This document shows, one piece after another, positions 8,177-15,792 of a stretch of DNA of 19,092 nucleotides. The stretch comes from CAZHJE01 sp964532965 (GTDB taxonomy: Bacteria; Patescibacteriota; WWE3; UBA101185; UBA10185). Positions within the stretch are counted from its first letter, which is position 1. Every line of letters starts with the position of its first letter. The stretch is from assembly GCA_964532965.1 (NCBI GenBank), contig CAZHJE010000011.1:1-19092 (forward strand), in the 5' to 3' direction. The notes under the pieces were generated by a model. It saw only the letters and a list, made by a program, of their open reading frames with translations, did not search any database and was not told the DNA's origin. A program made the position numbers and the translations under genes.

Positions 8177-9022
8177 TTACCTCGATCCAAAATACACAAT
8201 GGCAAGCAATACAGATAAAATTAATCTATAAAAAATAAAAAGATAGATTGAGTGGGTTTTTAAATAGCTTAACAAAAGTTTAATGCACAAAATACCAGTT
8301 ATAAAACTAGCCAAAACCCCACCAAAAACCACCAAACTTCCAAGAGACATAAGTTGTGAAAATGAACTATACACTTTAAAACTGCCTGCAATAACCACTA
8401 TTGGAACTGATAAAAGAAAAGAAAATCTTGCAGACTTTTCTCTTGATAATCCAAAAATCAAACCTCCCGATATTGTAGCTCCCGACCTAGAGACGCCAGG
8501 AAAAAGCGCCAATGCTTGAAACAAACCGATTAAAAGACTTTTTGAATATGCCAATTTATTTGACTCTTTGTCACTATTTTTACCAGCAAAATATCTTTCA
8601 GAAATAAACATTAGAATACTTCCAAATAATAAAAATGTTGCGACATATAATAGGTCCTTTGCTGTACCCGCATGAAATGTATTTTCAATAATGTCTTGTG
8701 TTAAAAAGCCTATTACCCCTGCAGGTATTGAACCAAGTAAAATATATAATCCTAATCTAGATTCTTCAGAATATTTTGAGACTATTAAATTATTAGATAC
8801 CAAATCTTTAATAAACGATAAGACTATGCTTTTTAAATCATTAAAAAAATAGATTATTAGCGCAAGTGAGGTGCCTATATGAAGTACTACATCAAATACC
8901 AGCGGTGATGATTGCCACTTTAAAATTATGGGTAAAATTAACAAATGTCCTGATGACGAAATTGGCAAAAATTCTGAAAGACCTTGCACTATACCCAAGA
9001 TTATTGATTGATATACAAACAT
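8177..9022 (-). CDS. uppP: Undecaprenyl-diphosphatase (BacA/UppP family)
   Basis: This integral membrane enzyme removes a phosphate from undecaprenyl pyrophosphate to regenerate the lipid carrier for peptidoglycan and other wall polymers; high expression gives bacitracin resistance in other bacteria. The 281-aa length is normal. The two family signatures are clear: QGLSEFLPISSSGHL (13-27, with Glu17, the serine cluster and His26) and FPGVSRSGAT (174-183, with Arg179). About eight hydrophobic segments span the protein. The ATG lies 15 bases after the spermidine-synthase-like gene with no obvious Shine-Dalgarno. The stop codon is one base from that of the converging ART-like gene, leaving no room for an intergenic terminator. 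It is the last gene of the serS unit. Confidence 0.95.
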   Translation of the reverse strand: MFVYQSIILGIVQGLSEFLPISSSGHLLILPIILKWQSSPLVFDVVLHIGTSLALIIYFFNDLKSIVLSFIKDLVSNNLIVSKYSEESRLGLYILLGSIPAGVIGFLTQDIIENTFHAGTAKDLLYVATFLLFGSILMFISERYFAGKNSDKESNKLAYSKSLLIGLFQALALFPGVSRSGATISGGLIFGLSREKSARFSFLLSVPIVVIAGSFKVYSSFSQLMSLGSLVVFGGVLASFITGILCIKLLLSYLKTHSIYLFIFYRLILSVLLAIVYFGSR

Positions 9023-9037
9023 AATTAATAACTAAGT

Positions 9038-9730
9038 TTAAATTCTTGCATAAATTAAAATATTATCTGCATTGGTCTTCCCAGGTATAGTAATTGAATC
9101 CGCGTCACCAAAAAATTCTGATATATTTTCAATAAATGCGTCTACTTCTTCTTGTTGGTGCTCTCTATAAAATCTATTAAATATAACAAGACCTTGCGGC
9201 ATAGCTAATCTTTTGAGATGAGCAAAAAAATTGCCGGAATTACCAAGTTCAGGATATTTATCGCCACAAAATATATCAACTATTATCACTCTAAAAGAAT
9301 ATGGCGAAAGACCATACATTGGGGGGTCTAAAATAACACGACAAGCATCATCAATAATTATTTCATGATTAGGTATTGCATCCAATTCAAAATATCTTTT
9401 TGCAACGTCTACTATTACGGGATCTATTTCAACACTAACAATATTAGTATTTGGAAATTCGTTTGCTATCAAATGCTGCATAGTCGCTCCGCCAAGCCCA
9501 AGTATTAAGACACGGTCAAGTACATTCCCTTCTAGCTCTCTTAACAAATCGACAAGCCGTCCCCAAACACGCGCAGATATATGCTCTGATGAAAAATTTA
9601 ATGATTGGGTAATACCGTCAGCTTTTAGATAAGTGTTAGCTCCAAGTTTAGTAACTTCGACTTTACCATTAAATTTTGAGGTTGTTTCGTAAAGAATTTC
9701 TGGTTTTTTAATATTAGTAAATATATTCAT
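9038..9730 (-). CDS. Spermidine-synthase-like methyltransferase-fold protein
   Basis: This 230-aa protein has a Rossmann-type SAM-binding fold like spermidine synthases. Visible motifs are the glycine loop VLILGLGGATMQHLI (74-88), the acidic end of strand 2 VSVEIDPVIVDVA (Glu101, Asp103), IIIDDACRVI (125-133) and IIVDIFCGDKYPE (149-161). The last differs from the DSSDP-type motif of true spermidine synthases and matches the 'VD.F.GD..P' pattern of spermidine-synthase-like proteins of unknown substrate. Polyamine synthesis should therefore not be assumed. Its start codon shares one base with the serS stop (TAATG), indicating co-translation with serS, and uppP follows 15 bases later. No membrane segments are present. 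Confidence 0.8.
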   Translation of the reverse strand: MNIFTNIKKPEILYETTSKFNGKVEVTKLGANTYLKADGITQSLNFSSEHISARVWGRLVDLLRELEGNVLDRVLILGLGGATMQHLIANEFPNTNIVSVEIDPVIVDVAKRYFELDAIPNHEIIIDDACRVILDPPMYGLSPYSFRVIIVDIFCGDKYPELGNSGNFFAHLKRLAMPQGLVIFNRFYREHQQEEVDAFIENISEFFGDADSITIPGKTNADNILIYARI

Positions 9731-11007
9731 TAGTTTTTAATACTAATTTTTTTAATGCCGTTCATGTATTTGTGTAATACATCGGGTATTAATATACTAC
9801 CATCCTCTTGCTGATATGTTTCGATTAAGTTTGCTAAAAATCTTGGTGTTGGTACTACAGTATTGTTCAAGGTATACACATACTTTGTAGAACCGTCTTT
9901 TGTTTTGTATTTCATATTTAATCTTCTTGCTTGAAAGTCATTAAAATATGACGCCGAACCAATTTCTCTATACATAGCTTGTCCTGGAAACCAAATGTTA
10001 ATATCATATTTTTTTCTTTGCCCTGCTCCCATATCGCCAGTACACATCAGAAGTACTTGATAGTGTATTTTTAAATTCTGAAGTAATTGTTCAGTGTACG
10101 AGAGCATTTGCTCATGCCACTTAATACTTTCATTTTCATCGGCCAAAGCTAAAACAACTTGCTCTACTTTATTAAATGTATGCACTCTGAATACACCTTT
10201 AGTATCTTTGCCATGGCTGCCAATTTCTCTTCTAAAACACGGCGATAACCCTACAAGTTTAACTGGGAGCATGTCTTCGTCTAATAGTTCATTTGCATAA
10301 TATGAAGTTAACGAAACTTCTGCAGTACCAATCAATGCTTGATCATCTTGCGTATAATAATGATCTTCTAGCCCCCACGGAAAGTAACCAGTACCAAGCA
10401 AATACTCTTTATTAACCATGATTGGAACACTCATTGGCGTGAATCCCTGTTCTACCATGAAGTCTAACGCATATTTTAATATTGCTTGTTCAAGTAGCAT
10501 GCCTTCATTTATTAAAAAATAACCTCTAAAGCCTGCAATTTTTGTTCCTCGCTGCGTATCAATAATGTTTAATGCAGTACCAAGCTCAAGATGGTCTTTT
10601 GGTTTAAAATTAAATTCAGGTTTTTCTCCAACAGTTCTTATAACAACGTTATCATTCTCGCCTTTCCCAAATGGAACATCCGCAGCCGGAACATTTGGTA
10701 CCCAAAGCATAATATTTTCTATTTCATCTGAGAGCGTTTTTAATTCAGTCTCATGCTTAGTTAACTCCTCTTTTACTCTGGTTGCTTCAAGGATTAAGTT
10801 TTGTTTTTCAGTGTCTGGCACTTTGGCTATGTTTTCAGAAAGTGTATTTCTTAAAGCTCTATGTTCTTCGACTAATCTTAATAAATTTCTATGTTTTTCA
10901 TCAAGTAATAAGAGTTTATCTATATCGACAGTTCCAGTCAGTTGCTTATTATCAACTGCTTTTTTAACATCATCTTTATTTTCTCTAATATATTTGATGT
11001 CCAACAT
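9730..11007 (-). CDS. serS: Seryl-tRNA synthetase
   Basis: This class II synthetase charges tRNA-Ser (and tRNA-Sec where present) with serine in the cytoplasm. The 425-aa length is normal. The N-terminal ~100 residues form the long antiparallel coiled-coil arm that binds the tRNA variable arm. The catalytic core has the serine-binding TAEV (228-231), motif 2 CFRREIGSHGKDTKGVFRVH (257-276) with HTFNKVEQ, and motif 3 TPRFLANLIETYQQEDG with its arginine. The motif 3 lead-in reads LNNTVVPTPR where LNGS..A.GR is usual. The start is 11 bases from an extended -10 box. It heads a unit with the spermidine-synthase-like gene and uppP. Confidence 0.97.
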   Translation of the reverse strand: MLDIKYIRENKDDVKKAVDNKQLTGTVDIDKLLLLDEKHRNLLRLVEEHRALRNTLSENIAKVPDTEKQNLILEATRVKEELTKHETELKTLSDEIENIMLWVPNVPAADVPFGKGENDNVVIRTVGEKPEFNFKPKDHLELGTALNIIDTQRGTKIAGFRGYFLINEGMLLEQAILKYALDFMVEQGFTPMSVPIMVNKEYLLGTGYFPWGLEDHYYTQDDQALIGTAEVSLTSYYANELLDEDMLPVKLVGLSPCFRREIGSHGKDTKGVFRVHTFNKVEQVVLALADENESIKWHEQMLSYTEQLLQNLKIHYQVLLMCTGDMGAGQRKKYDINIWFPGQAMYREIGSASYFNDFQARRLNMKYKTKDGSTKYVYTLNNTVVPTPRFLANLIETYQQEDGSILIPDVLHKYMNGIKKISIKN

Positions 11008-11018
11008 AATACAGGATA

Positions 11019-11024
11019 ATTATA
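11019..11024 (-). promoter_or_regulatory. serS promoter, extended -10 box
   Basis: On the minus strand, TGATATAAT, identical to the box before secA, lies 11 bases before the serS ATG in the 35-base gap after htrA. No convincing -35 box is seen. The predicted 5' leader is only about 4 nt. Confidence 0.55.
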
Positions 11025-11042
11025 TCATATGGTGTTTAAAGA

Positions 11043-12245
11043 CTATAGTGTATTTGCTTTAAGTACAACGTTCTTCTCAATCGTAGTGTCATCATTCCAA
11101 CGATAAATTTTTAAATTAACTTTATCACCTACTTTTTTCTTACTAACAAGGTCAGGCAAATCACTGCCCGCTAATTTTACATTATCAAATTCTACAATTA
11201 TATCGCCAACCCTAATATCTGCGTCATCGGCACTAGAGTTTTCCACTACTTCAACAACATACACTCCAACAGGAATCTCATTTCTTAGCGCTGCTTGTTC
11301 AGAAATTACATTATATTTAATACCCAAAAAAGGACGTTCAAATTTTCCGGTATCGTTAAAAATATCAAGTGAACTTTTAATAGTATTTATTGGAATTGCA
11401 AAACCTATGTTCTCAGCACCTTTAGAGGTCGCAACATTAACTCCAATTACCTGACCACATCTATTTATAAGAGGCCCACCTGAATTTCCTGGATTAATCG
11501 CAGCGTCAGTCTGAATGACATTAGTAAGTTCTTCGGAAGATTCTCCAAAAGCATCGCTTGCAGTAATTCCCCGACCTAAACCAGAAACGACACCAGTAGT
11601 AACAGTATGTCTAAACTCACCAAGAGCTGTTCCAATAGCAATAACATCTTCGCCAACTCTTAATTTGTCAGAGTCACCAAGTTCAATACTCTCAAGTGTT
11701 AATCCGTCTACGTTCAAAATCGCAATATCGTTAACAGGGTCACGATAAATATTTAAAACTTTATATTCTTTGCCGTTTTCGTCAATTATTTTGTACGCTG
11801 CTTCAATGTCTGAGACTACATGTTTATTAGTAATCACAAATTTATCAACTCCAACAATAAATCCGGTACCAATATCTTGCTCTACCTCTTTATAAGAAAG
11901 GGGTTTACTGGGAACAAATCCAAAATAGTCAAATAAATCAACGCCACCACCAAAGTCTAATTCCACCGTTTTTACAGATACTGTAACAACTGAATCAGAA
12001 ACTTTTTCTGCAATGTCTGCAGTACTCCAATTACAAAGTTCACTTGAACTGTCAGGATATAAAGTATCATCACCAGCATAAAGTTGTTCGGAGGTATTCT
12101 TTTTAAGAAAATTAAACAAATATTTAGAAAGTAAACTATTCTGGGACATGCTTCCAATATAGATACCACTTAATAAAGTCAATAATAATATAAATAGCAA
12201 AAAAACGCTTTTCTTATGTAGTATAGACTTAAAAGTATTCCTCAT
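11043..12245 (-). CDS. Membrane-anchored HtrA/DegP-like serine protease with PDZ domain
   Basis: This trypsin-like protease probably degrades or senses misfolded proteins outside the cytoplasmic membrane. It is 400 aa. An N-terminal hydrophobic segment (~14-32) after a basic start serves as membrane anchor or uncleaved signal. The catalytic triad is His142 in VITNKHVV, Asp173 in DPVNDIAIL and Ser255 in NPGNSGGPL. One PDZ domain follows (~305-395), with FLGIKY at its entry and VVENSSADDADIRVGDII as the usual PDZ core. A single PDZ and an anchor are the DegS/HtrA-like layout. It has its own TTGACA promoter with a dyad over the -10 box, suggesting regulation separate from the flanking synthetase genes. 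No Shine-Dalgarno precedes the ATG. Confidence 0.94.
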   Translation of the reverse strand: MRNTFKSILHKKSVFLLFILLLTLLSGIYIGSMSQNSLLSKYLFNFLKKNTSEQLYAGDDTLYPDSSSELCNWSTADIAEKVSDSVVTVSVKTVELDFGGGVDLFDYFGFVPSKPLSYKEVEQDIGTGFIVGVDKFVITNKHVVSDIEAAYKIIDENGKEYKVLNIYRDPVNDIAILNVDGLTLESIELGDSDKLRVGEDVIAIGTALGEFRHTVTTGVVSGLGRGITASDAFGESSEELTNVIQTDAAINPGNSGGPLINRCGQVIGVNVATSKGAENIGFAIPINTIKSSLDIFNDTGKFERPFLGIKYNVISEQAALRNEIPVGVYVVEVVENSSADDADIRVGDIIVEFDNVKLAGSDLPDLVSKKKVGDKVNLKIYRWNDDTTIEKNVVLKANTL

Positions 12246-12269
12246 ATAAAAAGTTTTAAATTTGTGCGT

Positions 12270-12291
12270 GTAACTCTTTTATCAGAGTAAC
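12270..12291. promoter_or_regulatory. Inverted repeat over the htrA -10 box (candidate operator)
   Basis: The arms GTAACTCT (12270-12277) and AGAGTAAC (12284-12291) match at 7 of 8 positions around a 6-base spacer. The right arm covers the proposed -10 box and the left arm covers the predicted start region. This could be a repressor site or, in the RNA, a short hairpin at the 5' end. Confidence 0.35.
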
Positions 12292-12313
12292 AAACGGAGT
12301 GATAAGATGTCAA
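12284..12313 (-). promoter_or_regulatory. htrA promoter
   Basis: On the minus strand, a perfect -35 TTGACA (12308-12313), an 18-base spacer and a weak -10 TACTCT (12284-12289) with an upstream TGT extension. The predicted leader is about 35 nt. The promoter sits in the 82-base gap between lysS and htrA, in which I see no GC-rich terminator. Confidence 0.5.
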
Positions 12314-12327
12314 GAACCAGACCCTGT

Positions 12328-14439
12328 TTAAACCATGTTTTTAAATATATCAATCATAAAGGTCACATGTTCATTAAAATCAACTCCAAACTTCTCTATA
12401 CCATAAGATATATCACCTCTATTGATCTTTGCAGCAAATGCTTTGTCTTTAAATTTTTTCTTTACTCCAGCAGCATCCATACCATTAAAACCACCTTCTC
12501 GCATAAGACTATATGCATATAGTAATCCTGATAGCTCGTCTACCGCTATTAATGCACTGTCTAAGTTATTTTGAGGATGTATCCCAGTCCTATCGAATGC
12601 GTGAGCTTGAACTGCTTGAATCAAGCTCTGAGGTAATTTCCATTCTTTAAACCATTCTATTGATTTAGTTGGATGCTCATTGGGATATTCATAATAGTCT
12701 AAATCATGGAATAACCCGGTTAAATACCACAAATCCTCATCTTCGCCATATTTTTTTGCATATTCTTTTAGTACTTCGGCCACCATTCTTGAATGCAATT
12801 TTTGATAATCATCTTGTATATATTTTTCTAGCAACTTATTTGCTTCTTCTTTACTTAGTAACACCTCAGTCTCTAAAACACTAGCTTTGTTTTCTTTATG
12901 TGCAGCAGATAATGTATCTTTTTTGTCCCGTACCGATTCAAAATTAATTTCGGGATAAATTTGCGTTGTAACTGAATCTACATCATATTTAAGTTGGGGA
13001 AATGGCACACCTTCTCTTGCAGCTACATCCTCAAGAAACCAAAATACTCTTTCGGCGTGTCCCCAACCAAATGTTGGCGGCATCCCATATTCAAGCATTT
13101 CAACATAATCAATATCTAACCACTGTGCTTCTTTATCACCAGCATCTCTTAATTCTTGCTGCTCCAAAAATCTTCTTAACTGATCTTGCGGGTCATTTAA
13201 CTCTGACCACCCATTACCAAGTTCACTACCTGCGATGATAGGTTGCATCCTTTGTACTACCAGCGGATTATTTGAGTGTGATTTTGACAATGGGGACAAA
13301 TACTTTGGATGATTTATTAAATACACCGGCCCCGCAATGGTTTTTCTAATATCTTTCCAAAGCAAATCAATGCCACGACTAATGTTAATACCCGGAGCAA
13401 ATTTTATATTGTGCTTTTCTAATTGCTTAGTTATCTCTTTTATCGAAGTATCGTGTATATTTACGTCATACTTATCTTTGAGTACAGTGCCAAAATCTAC
13501 AACTTCCCAATCACCAGAAAAATCAACTTCAAATCCTCGAATGTTAAACTTTCTTCTACCTTCATACACTGTATCTAAAATATGTAAAAACATATCTGTC
13601 ACAAGGTGCATACCTTCTTGCCAATCTGCATAAGCCCAATAAAATTCTATACCGATATGTTCTGGTAAATGCTCGTCAGATAATCCTTCATTTCTAAATC
13701 TTGGTCCTATTTCATATACTTTTTCATAACCTGCCCCAATTAGCCTTTTTAAATACAATTCTTGCGAAACTCTAAGATAAAAATCTTCATCTATCGAATC
13801 CATATGAGTAACAAATGGATTTGCGTCCGCACCTCCAGGAATTGCCTCTAATACTGGAATATTCATTTCTAAAAAGCCTCTTGAATCTAAAAAATTTCTG
13901 GTTTCTTTCCAAAATTTTGCTCGCCGCACAAATCTATTTTTAACGTCTTCATTTATTTTTATATCAAGATATCGCCTTCGCATTTTAGTTTCGCGATCTT
14001 TTAATTCTTCTGGCAGTGGGCGTAAAGATTTAGATAATATTTTTATGCTTTTTGCAAGAATAGATATTTCACCAGATTGTGTTTTTGTAATTATCCCAAG
14101 CACTTGAATGTAATCACCTGAATCTAATAAGCTAAGGTCATCAAAGCCAATATTTTGAGTCTTGATATTAGTCTTTTCTAAAGTATCTTCTCTGATATAT
14201 ACTTGAATTGCGCCCGATTGATCTTGTAAATCAAAAAAAATTAATTTCCCGTGCGATCTAATAGATTTAATGTACCCCGTTAATGAAATTTCTTTATTTT
14301 CGTACTTTGTGAAATTTGTAACAACAGCATTGTTTGTTTCATCTTTTTGAGAATCTGCAGGATAAGAGTTAAAACCCATTTTTTCAAGGGTATGTAATTT
14401 ATTTAATCTAATGTCTCTTAATTCTTTTAATGTAGCCAT
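12328..14439 (-). CDS. lysS: Lysyl-tRNA synthetase (class II) fused to a C-terminal HD-domain hydrolase
   Basis: This 703-aa protein is about 200 residues longer than normal LysRS. Residues ~1-145 contain the OB-fold anticodon-binding domain (ISLTGYIKSIRSHGKLIFFD). The catalytic core runs ~150-485: motif 2 PRFRNEGLSDEHLPEH (246-261), then SPLSKSHSNNP (382-392), GSELGNGWSELNDPQDQLRRF (404-424), YGMPPTFGWGHAERVF (451-466) with the motif 3 arginine. The usual HNPEFT and GIDR strings are changed, so the core is divergent. Residues ~545-703 form an HD phosphohydrolase resembling the predicted hydrolases of COG2316: His549, the HD pair 578-579 in TGLFHDLDY, His589, His613 and Asp634 in AVDELSGL. 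No frameshift or internal stop separates the halves. The HD substrate is unknown. The ATG lies 13 bases from a good promoter; pgk diverges upstream. Confidence 0.93.
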   Translation of the reverse strand: MATLKELRDIRLNKLHTLEKMGFNSYPADSQKDETNNAVVTNFTKYENKEISLTGYIKSIRSHGKLIFFDLQDQSGAIQVYIREDTLEKTNIKTQNIGFDDLSLLDSGDYIQVLGIITKTQSGEISILAKSIKILSKSLRPLPEELKDRETKMRRRYLDIKINEDVKNRFVRRAKFWKETRNFLDSRGFLEMNIPVLEAIPGGADANPFVTHMDSIDEDFYLRVSQELYLKRLIGAGYEKVYEIGPRFRNEGLSDEHLPEHIGIEFYWAYADWQEGMHLVTDMFLHILDTVYEGRRKFNIRGFEVDFSGDWEVVDFGTVLKDKYDVNIHDTSIKEITKQLEKHNIKFAPGINISRGIDLLWKDIRKTIAGPVYLINHPKYLSPLSKSHSNNPLVVQRMQPIIAGSELGNGWSELNDPQDQLRRFLEQQELRDAGDKEAQWLDIDYVEMLEYGMPPTFGWGHAERVFWFLEDVAAREGVPFPQLKYDVDSVTTQIYPEINFESVRDKKDTLSAAHKENKASVLETEVLLSKEEANKLLEKYIQDDYQKLHSRMVAEVLKEYAKKYGEDEDLWYLTGLFHDLDYYEYPNEHPTKSIEWFKEWKLPQSLIQAVQAHAFDRTGIHPQNNLDSALIAVDELSGLLYAYSLMREGGFNGMDAAGVKKKFKDKAFAAKINRGDISYGIEKFGVDFNEHVTFMIDIFKNMV

Positions 14440-14452
14440 AAACTAGTTATTC

Positions 14453-14481
14453 ATTGTAAGTGGCAACAAACTAAATTGCAA
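14453..14481 (-). promoter_or_regulatory. lysS promoter
   Basis: On the minus strand, the -35 box TTGCAA (14476-14481), a 17-base spacer and the -10 box TACAAT (14453-14458). The box ends 13 bases before the ATG, so the leader would be about 6 nt. Confidence 0.6.
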
Positions 14482-14510
14482 CACCTTTATACTAAAACGC
14501 AAAAAACATG

Positions 14511-14516
14511 TAAAAT
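14511..14516 (+). promoter_or_regulatory. Possible pgk operon -10 box
   Basis: TAAAAT preceded by ATG ends 8 bases before the pgk start codon. An alternative -10, TATACT, lies at 14488-14493 and would give a ~25-nt leader in which AGG (14518-14520) could serve as a weak ribosome site. Neither has a good -35 box, so the choice is open. The region is shared with the divergent lysS promoter. Confidence 0.3.
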
Positions 14517-14524
14517 TAGGCTAT

Positions 14525-15505
14525 ATGATTAAGTCTGTAAAAGAAGCACAAATAAATTCTGGTACAAGAGTGCTCGTTAGATGTGATATTGATGTACCAG
14601 TAAAAAGCGGCAAGGTCGAAGATTATTTTAGGCTAGAACATAATCTTGAAACACTAAAATATTTAAAAGAAAAAAATGCAAAAATAATTTTGGCGGGACA
14701 TATAGGGCAACCAAACTTAAATAACACTAACGATATAAAAAGTTTAAGCACTAAGGTTTTAAAGCCATTTTTTGATAAGCATCTAGGTAATGGTTCATAT
14801 GAATTATTAGAAAACTTAAGATTTGATATAGGTGAAATTAAAAATGACATGCAGTTTGCAAAAAGTTTAGCAACTAAAACTGATGTTTATGTTAACGATT
14901 GTTTTGCTACGTCCCATAGAAAGCACGCCTCAATTGTTTCTCTTCCAACACTACTGCCTGCATATGCTGGTTTGCAACTACTTAAAGAAATACAGTACAT
15001 GAAAATGATACTAGATTCTCCAAAAAAGCCACTAATAATAATAATCGGTGGTGCAAAAATCGAAAGTAAAAAACCAACAATTGATAAATTTCTTTCAACT
15101 GCAGATTATGTCTTACTTGGTGGTAAAATGGGACAAGACTGGAAAAAACAAATCCCACACAATCTACTTTTACCAATAGATTATGTGAATAACAATAGAG
15201 ATATCGGGCCAAAAACTATACAAAATTACATAAAAATAATATCGTATGCTAAAACACTTGTTTGGGCTGGTCCTATGGGCGCTATAGAAGAAAAAGAGAA
15301 TCAACGTGGTACAAAAGAAATTATAAAAGCAATAGATATGGCAACAACAAATAAATGTTTGAGTGTTGTTGGGGGTGGTAACACTATCGCTGCAATAAAC
15401 GACTTTAATTCAGACGCGAATATTAGTTTTAAATCGACAGGGGGCGGAGCAATGTTAGAATTTTTAACAAAAGAAACACTCGTTGGAATAGAGGCATTAA
15501 AATAA
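14525..15505 (+). CDS. pgk: Phosphoglycerate kinase, short and divergent
   Basis: This enzyme normally transfers phosphate from 1,3-bisphosphoglycerate to ADP in glycolysis. It is 326 aa against ~390-400 usual. The order of family motifs is intact: VRCDIDVP (18-25), AGHIGQP (57-63), ENLRF (96-100), VNDCFATSHRKHAS (123-136), GGAKIESK (175-182), VWAGPMGAIE (246-255), GGGNTIAA (283-290) and STGGGAMLEFL (304-314). Conserved ligands Asp21, Arg36, His59, Arg99, Arg132, Lys178 and Lys182 are present. Three normally invariant positions differ: Asp23 replaces the Asn of DFNVP, Gln62 replaces the Arg of SHLGRP, and Asn286 replaces the Asp of GGGD. The first two belong to the 3-phosphoglycerate site and the third to the nucleotide site. 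It is the first gene of the operon; the ferredoxin gene starts 1 base after its stop. Confidence 0.93.
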   Translation: MIKSVKEAQINSGTRVLVRCDIDVPVKSGKVEDYFRLEHNLETLKYLKEKNAKIILAGHIGQPNLNNTNDIKSLSTKVLKPFFDKHLGNGSYELLENLRFDIGEIKNDMQFAKSLATKTDVYVNDCFATSHRKHASIVSLPTLLPAYAGLQLLKEIQYMKMILDSPKKPLIIIIGGAKIESKKPTIDKFLSTADYVLLGGKMGQDWKKQIPHNLLLPIDYVNNNRDIGPKTIQNYIKIISYAKTLVWAGPMGAIEEKENQRGTKEIIKAIDMATTNKCLSVVGGGNTIAAINDFNSDANISFKSTGGGAMLEFLTKETLVGIEALK

Positions 15506-15506
15506 T

Positions 15507-15791
15507 ATGGTAAAAATTTTAAAAGTAACATTTCTGCAAAAATGTATCGGCTGTGAGTTATGTATTTTTGAAATACAACGGCAATTAAACAAAGTAGGAC
15601 TAGAAGGATCTCCTATTAGAATTTTTAAAAGTGCTGATCCAAATGACTTGTTAGGAGAAATAGTATTTAAAGTAGAGCTCGATCCAATGATTAACGAACA
15701 TAACATAAAAAAACTTGTAGAGATATGTCCAACACAGGTCTTTACCATACAAGAAATAGATAGTAAAGAAGAAGGGACGTTATTAGAATAA
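15507..15791 (+). CDS. Small single-cluster [4Fe-4S] ferredoxin-like protein
   Basis: This 94-aa protein contains exactly four cysteines: Cys13, Cys16 and Cys19 in a CxxCxxC motif (KCIGCELC), and Cys74 followed by Pro (ICPTQVF). That is the pattern for one cubane [4Fe-4S] cluster, as in monocluster ferredoxins. The 54-residue gap between the third and fourth cysteine replaces the second cluster of bacterial 2[4Fe-4S] ferredoxins. The tail is acidic (EIDSKEEGTLLE). The gene is locked between pgk (1-base gap) and the AOR-like gene (1-base gap), so it is most likely the electron-transfer partner or subunit of the latter. No strong Shine-Dalgarno is visible; translation is probably coupled. The cluster assignment follows from the motif; the partnership is inferred from position. 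Confidence 0.85.
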   Translation: MVKILKVTFLQKCIGCELCIFEIQRQLNKVGLEGSPIRIFKSADPNDLLGEIVFKVELDPMINEHNIKKLVEICPTQVFTIQEIDSKEEGTLLE

Positions 15792-15792
15792 C

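Noticed and set aside
8170..8182. A bidirectional terminator between the converging ART-like gene and uppP
   Set aside because: The stop codons are one base apart and no GC-rich dyad is seen there.
10565..11062. A 165-codon plus-strand open frame opposite serS
   Set aside because: Serine- and phenylalanine-rich antisense product of the serS coiled-coil region; serS on the minus strand has clear family motifs.
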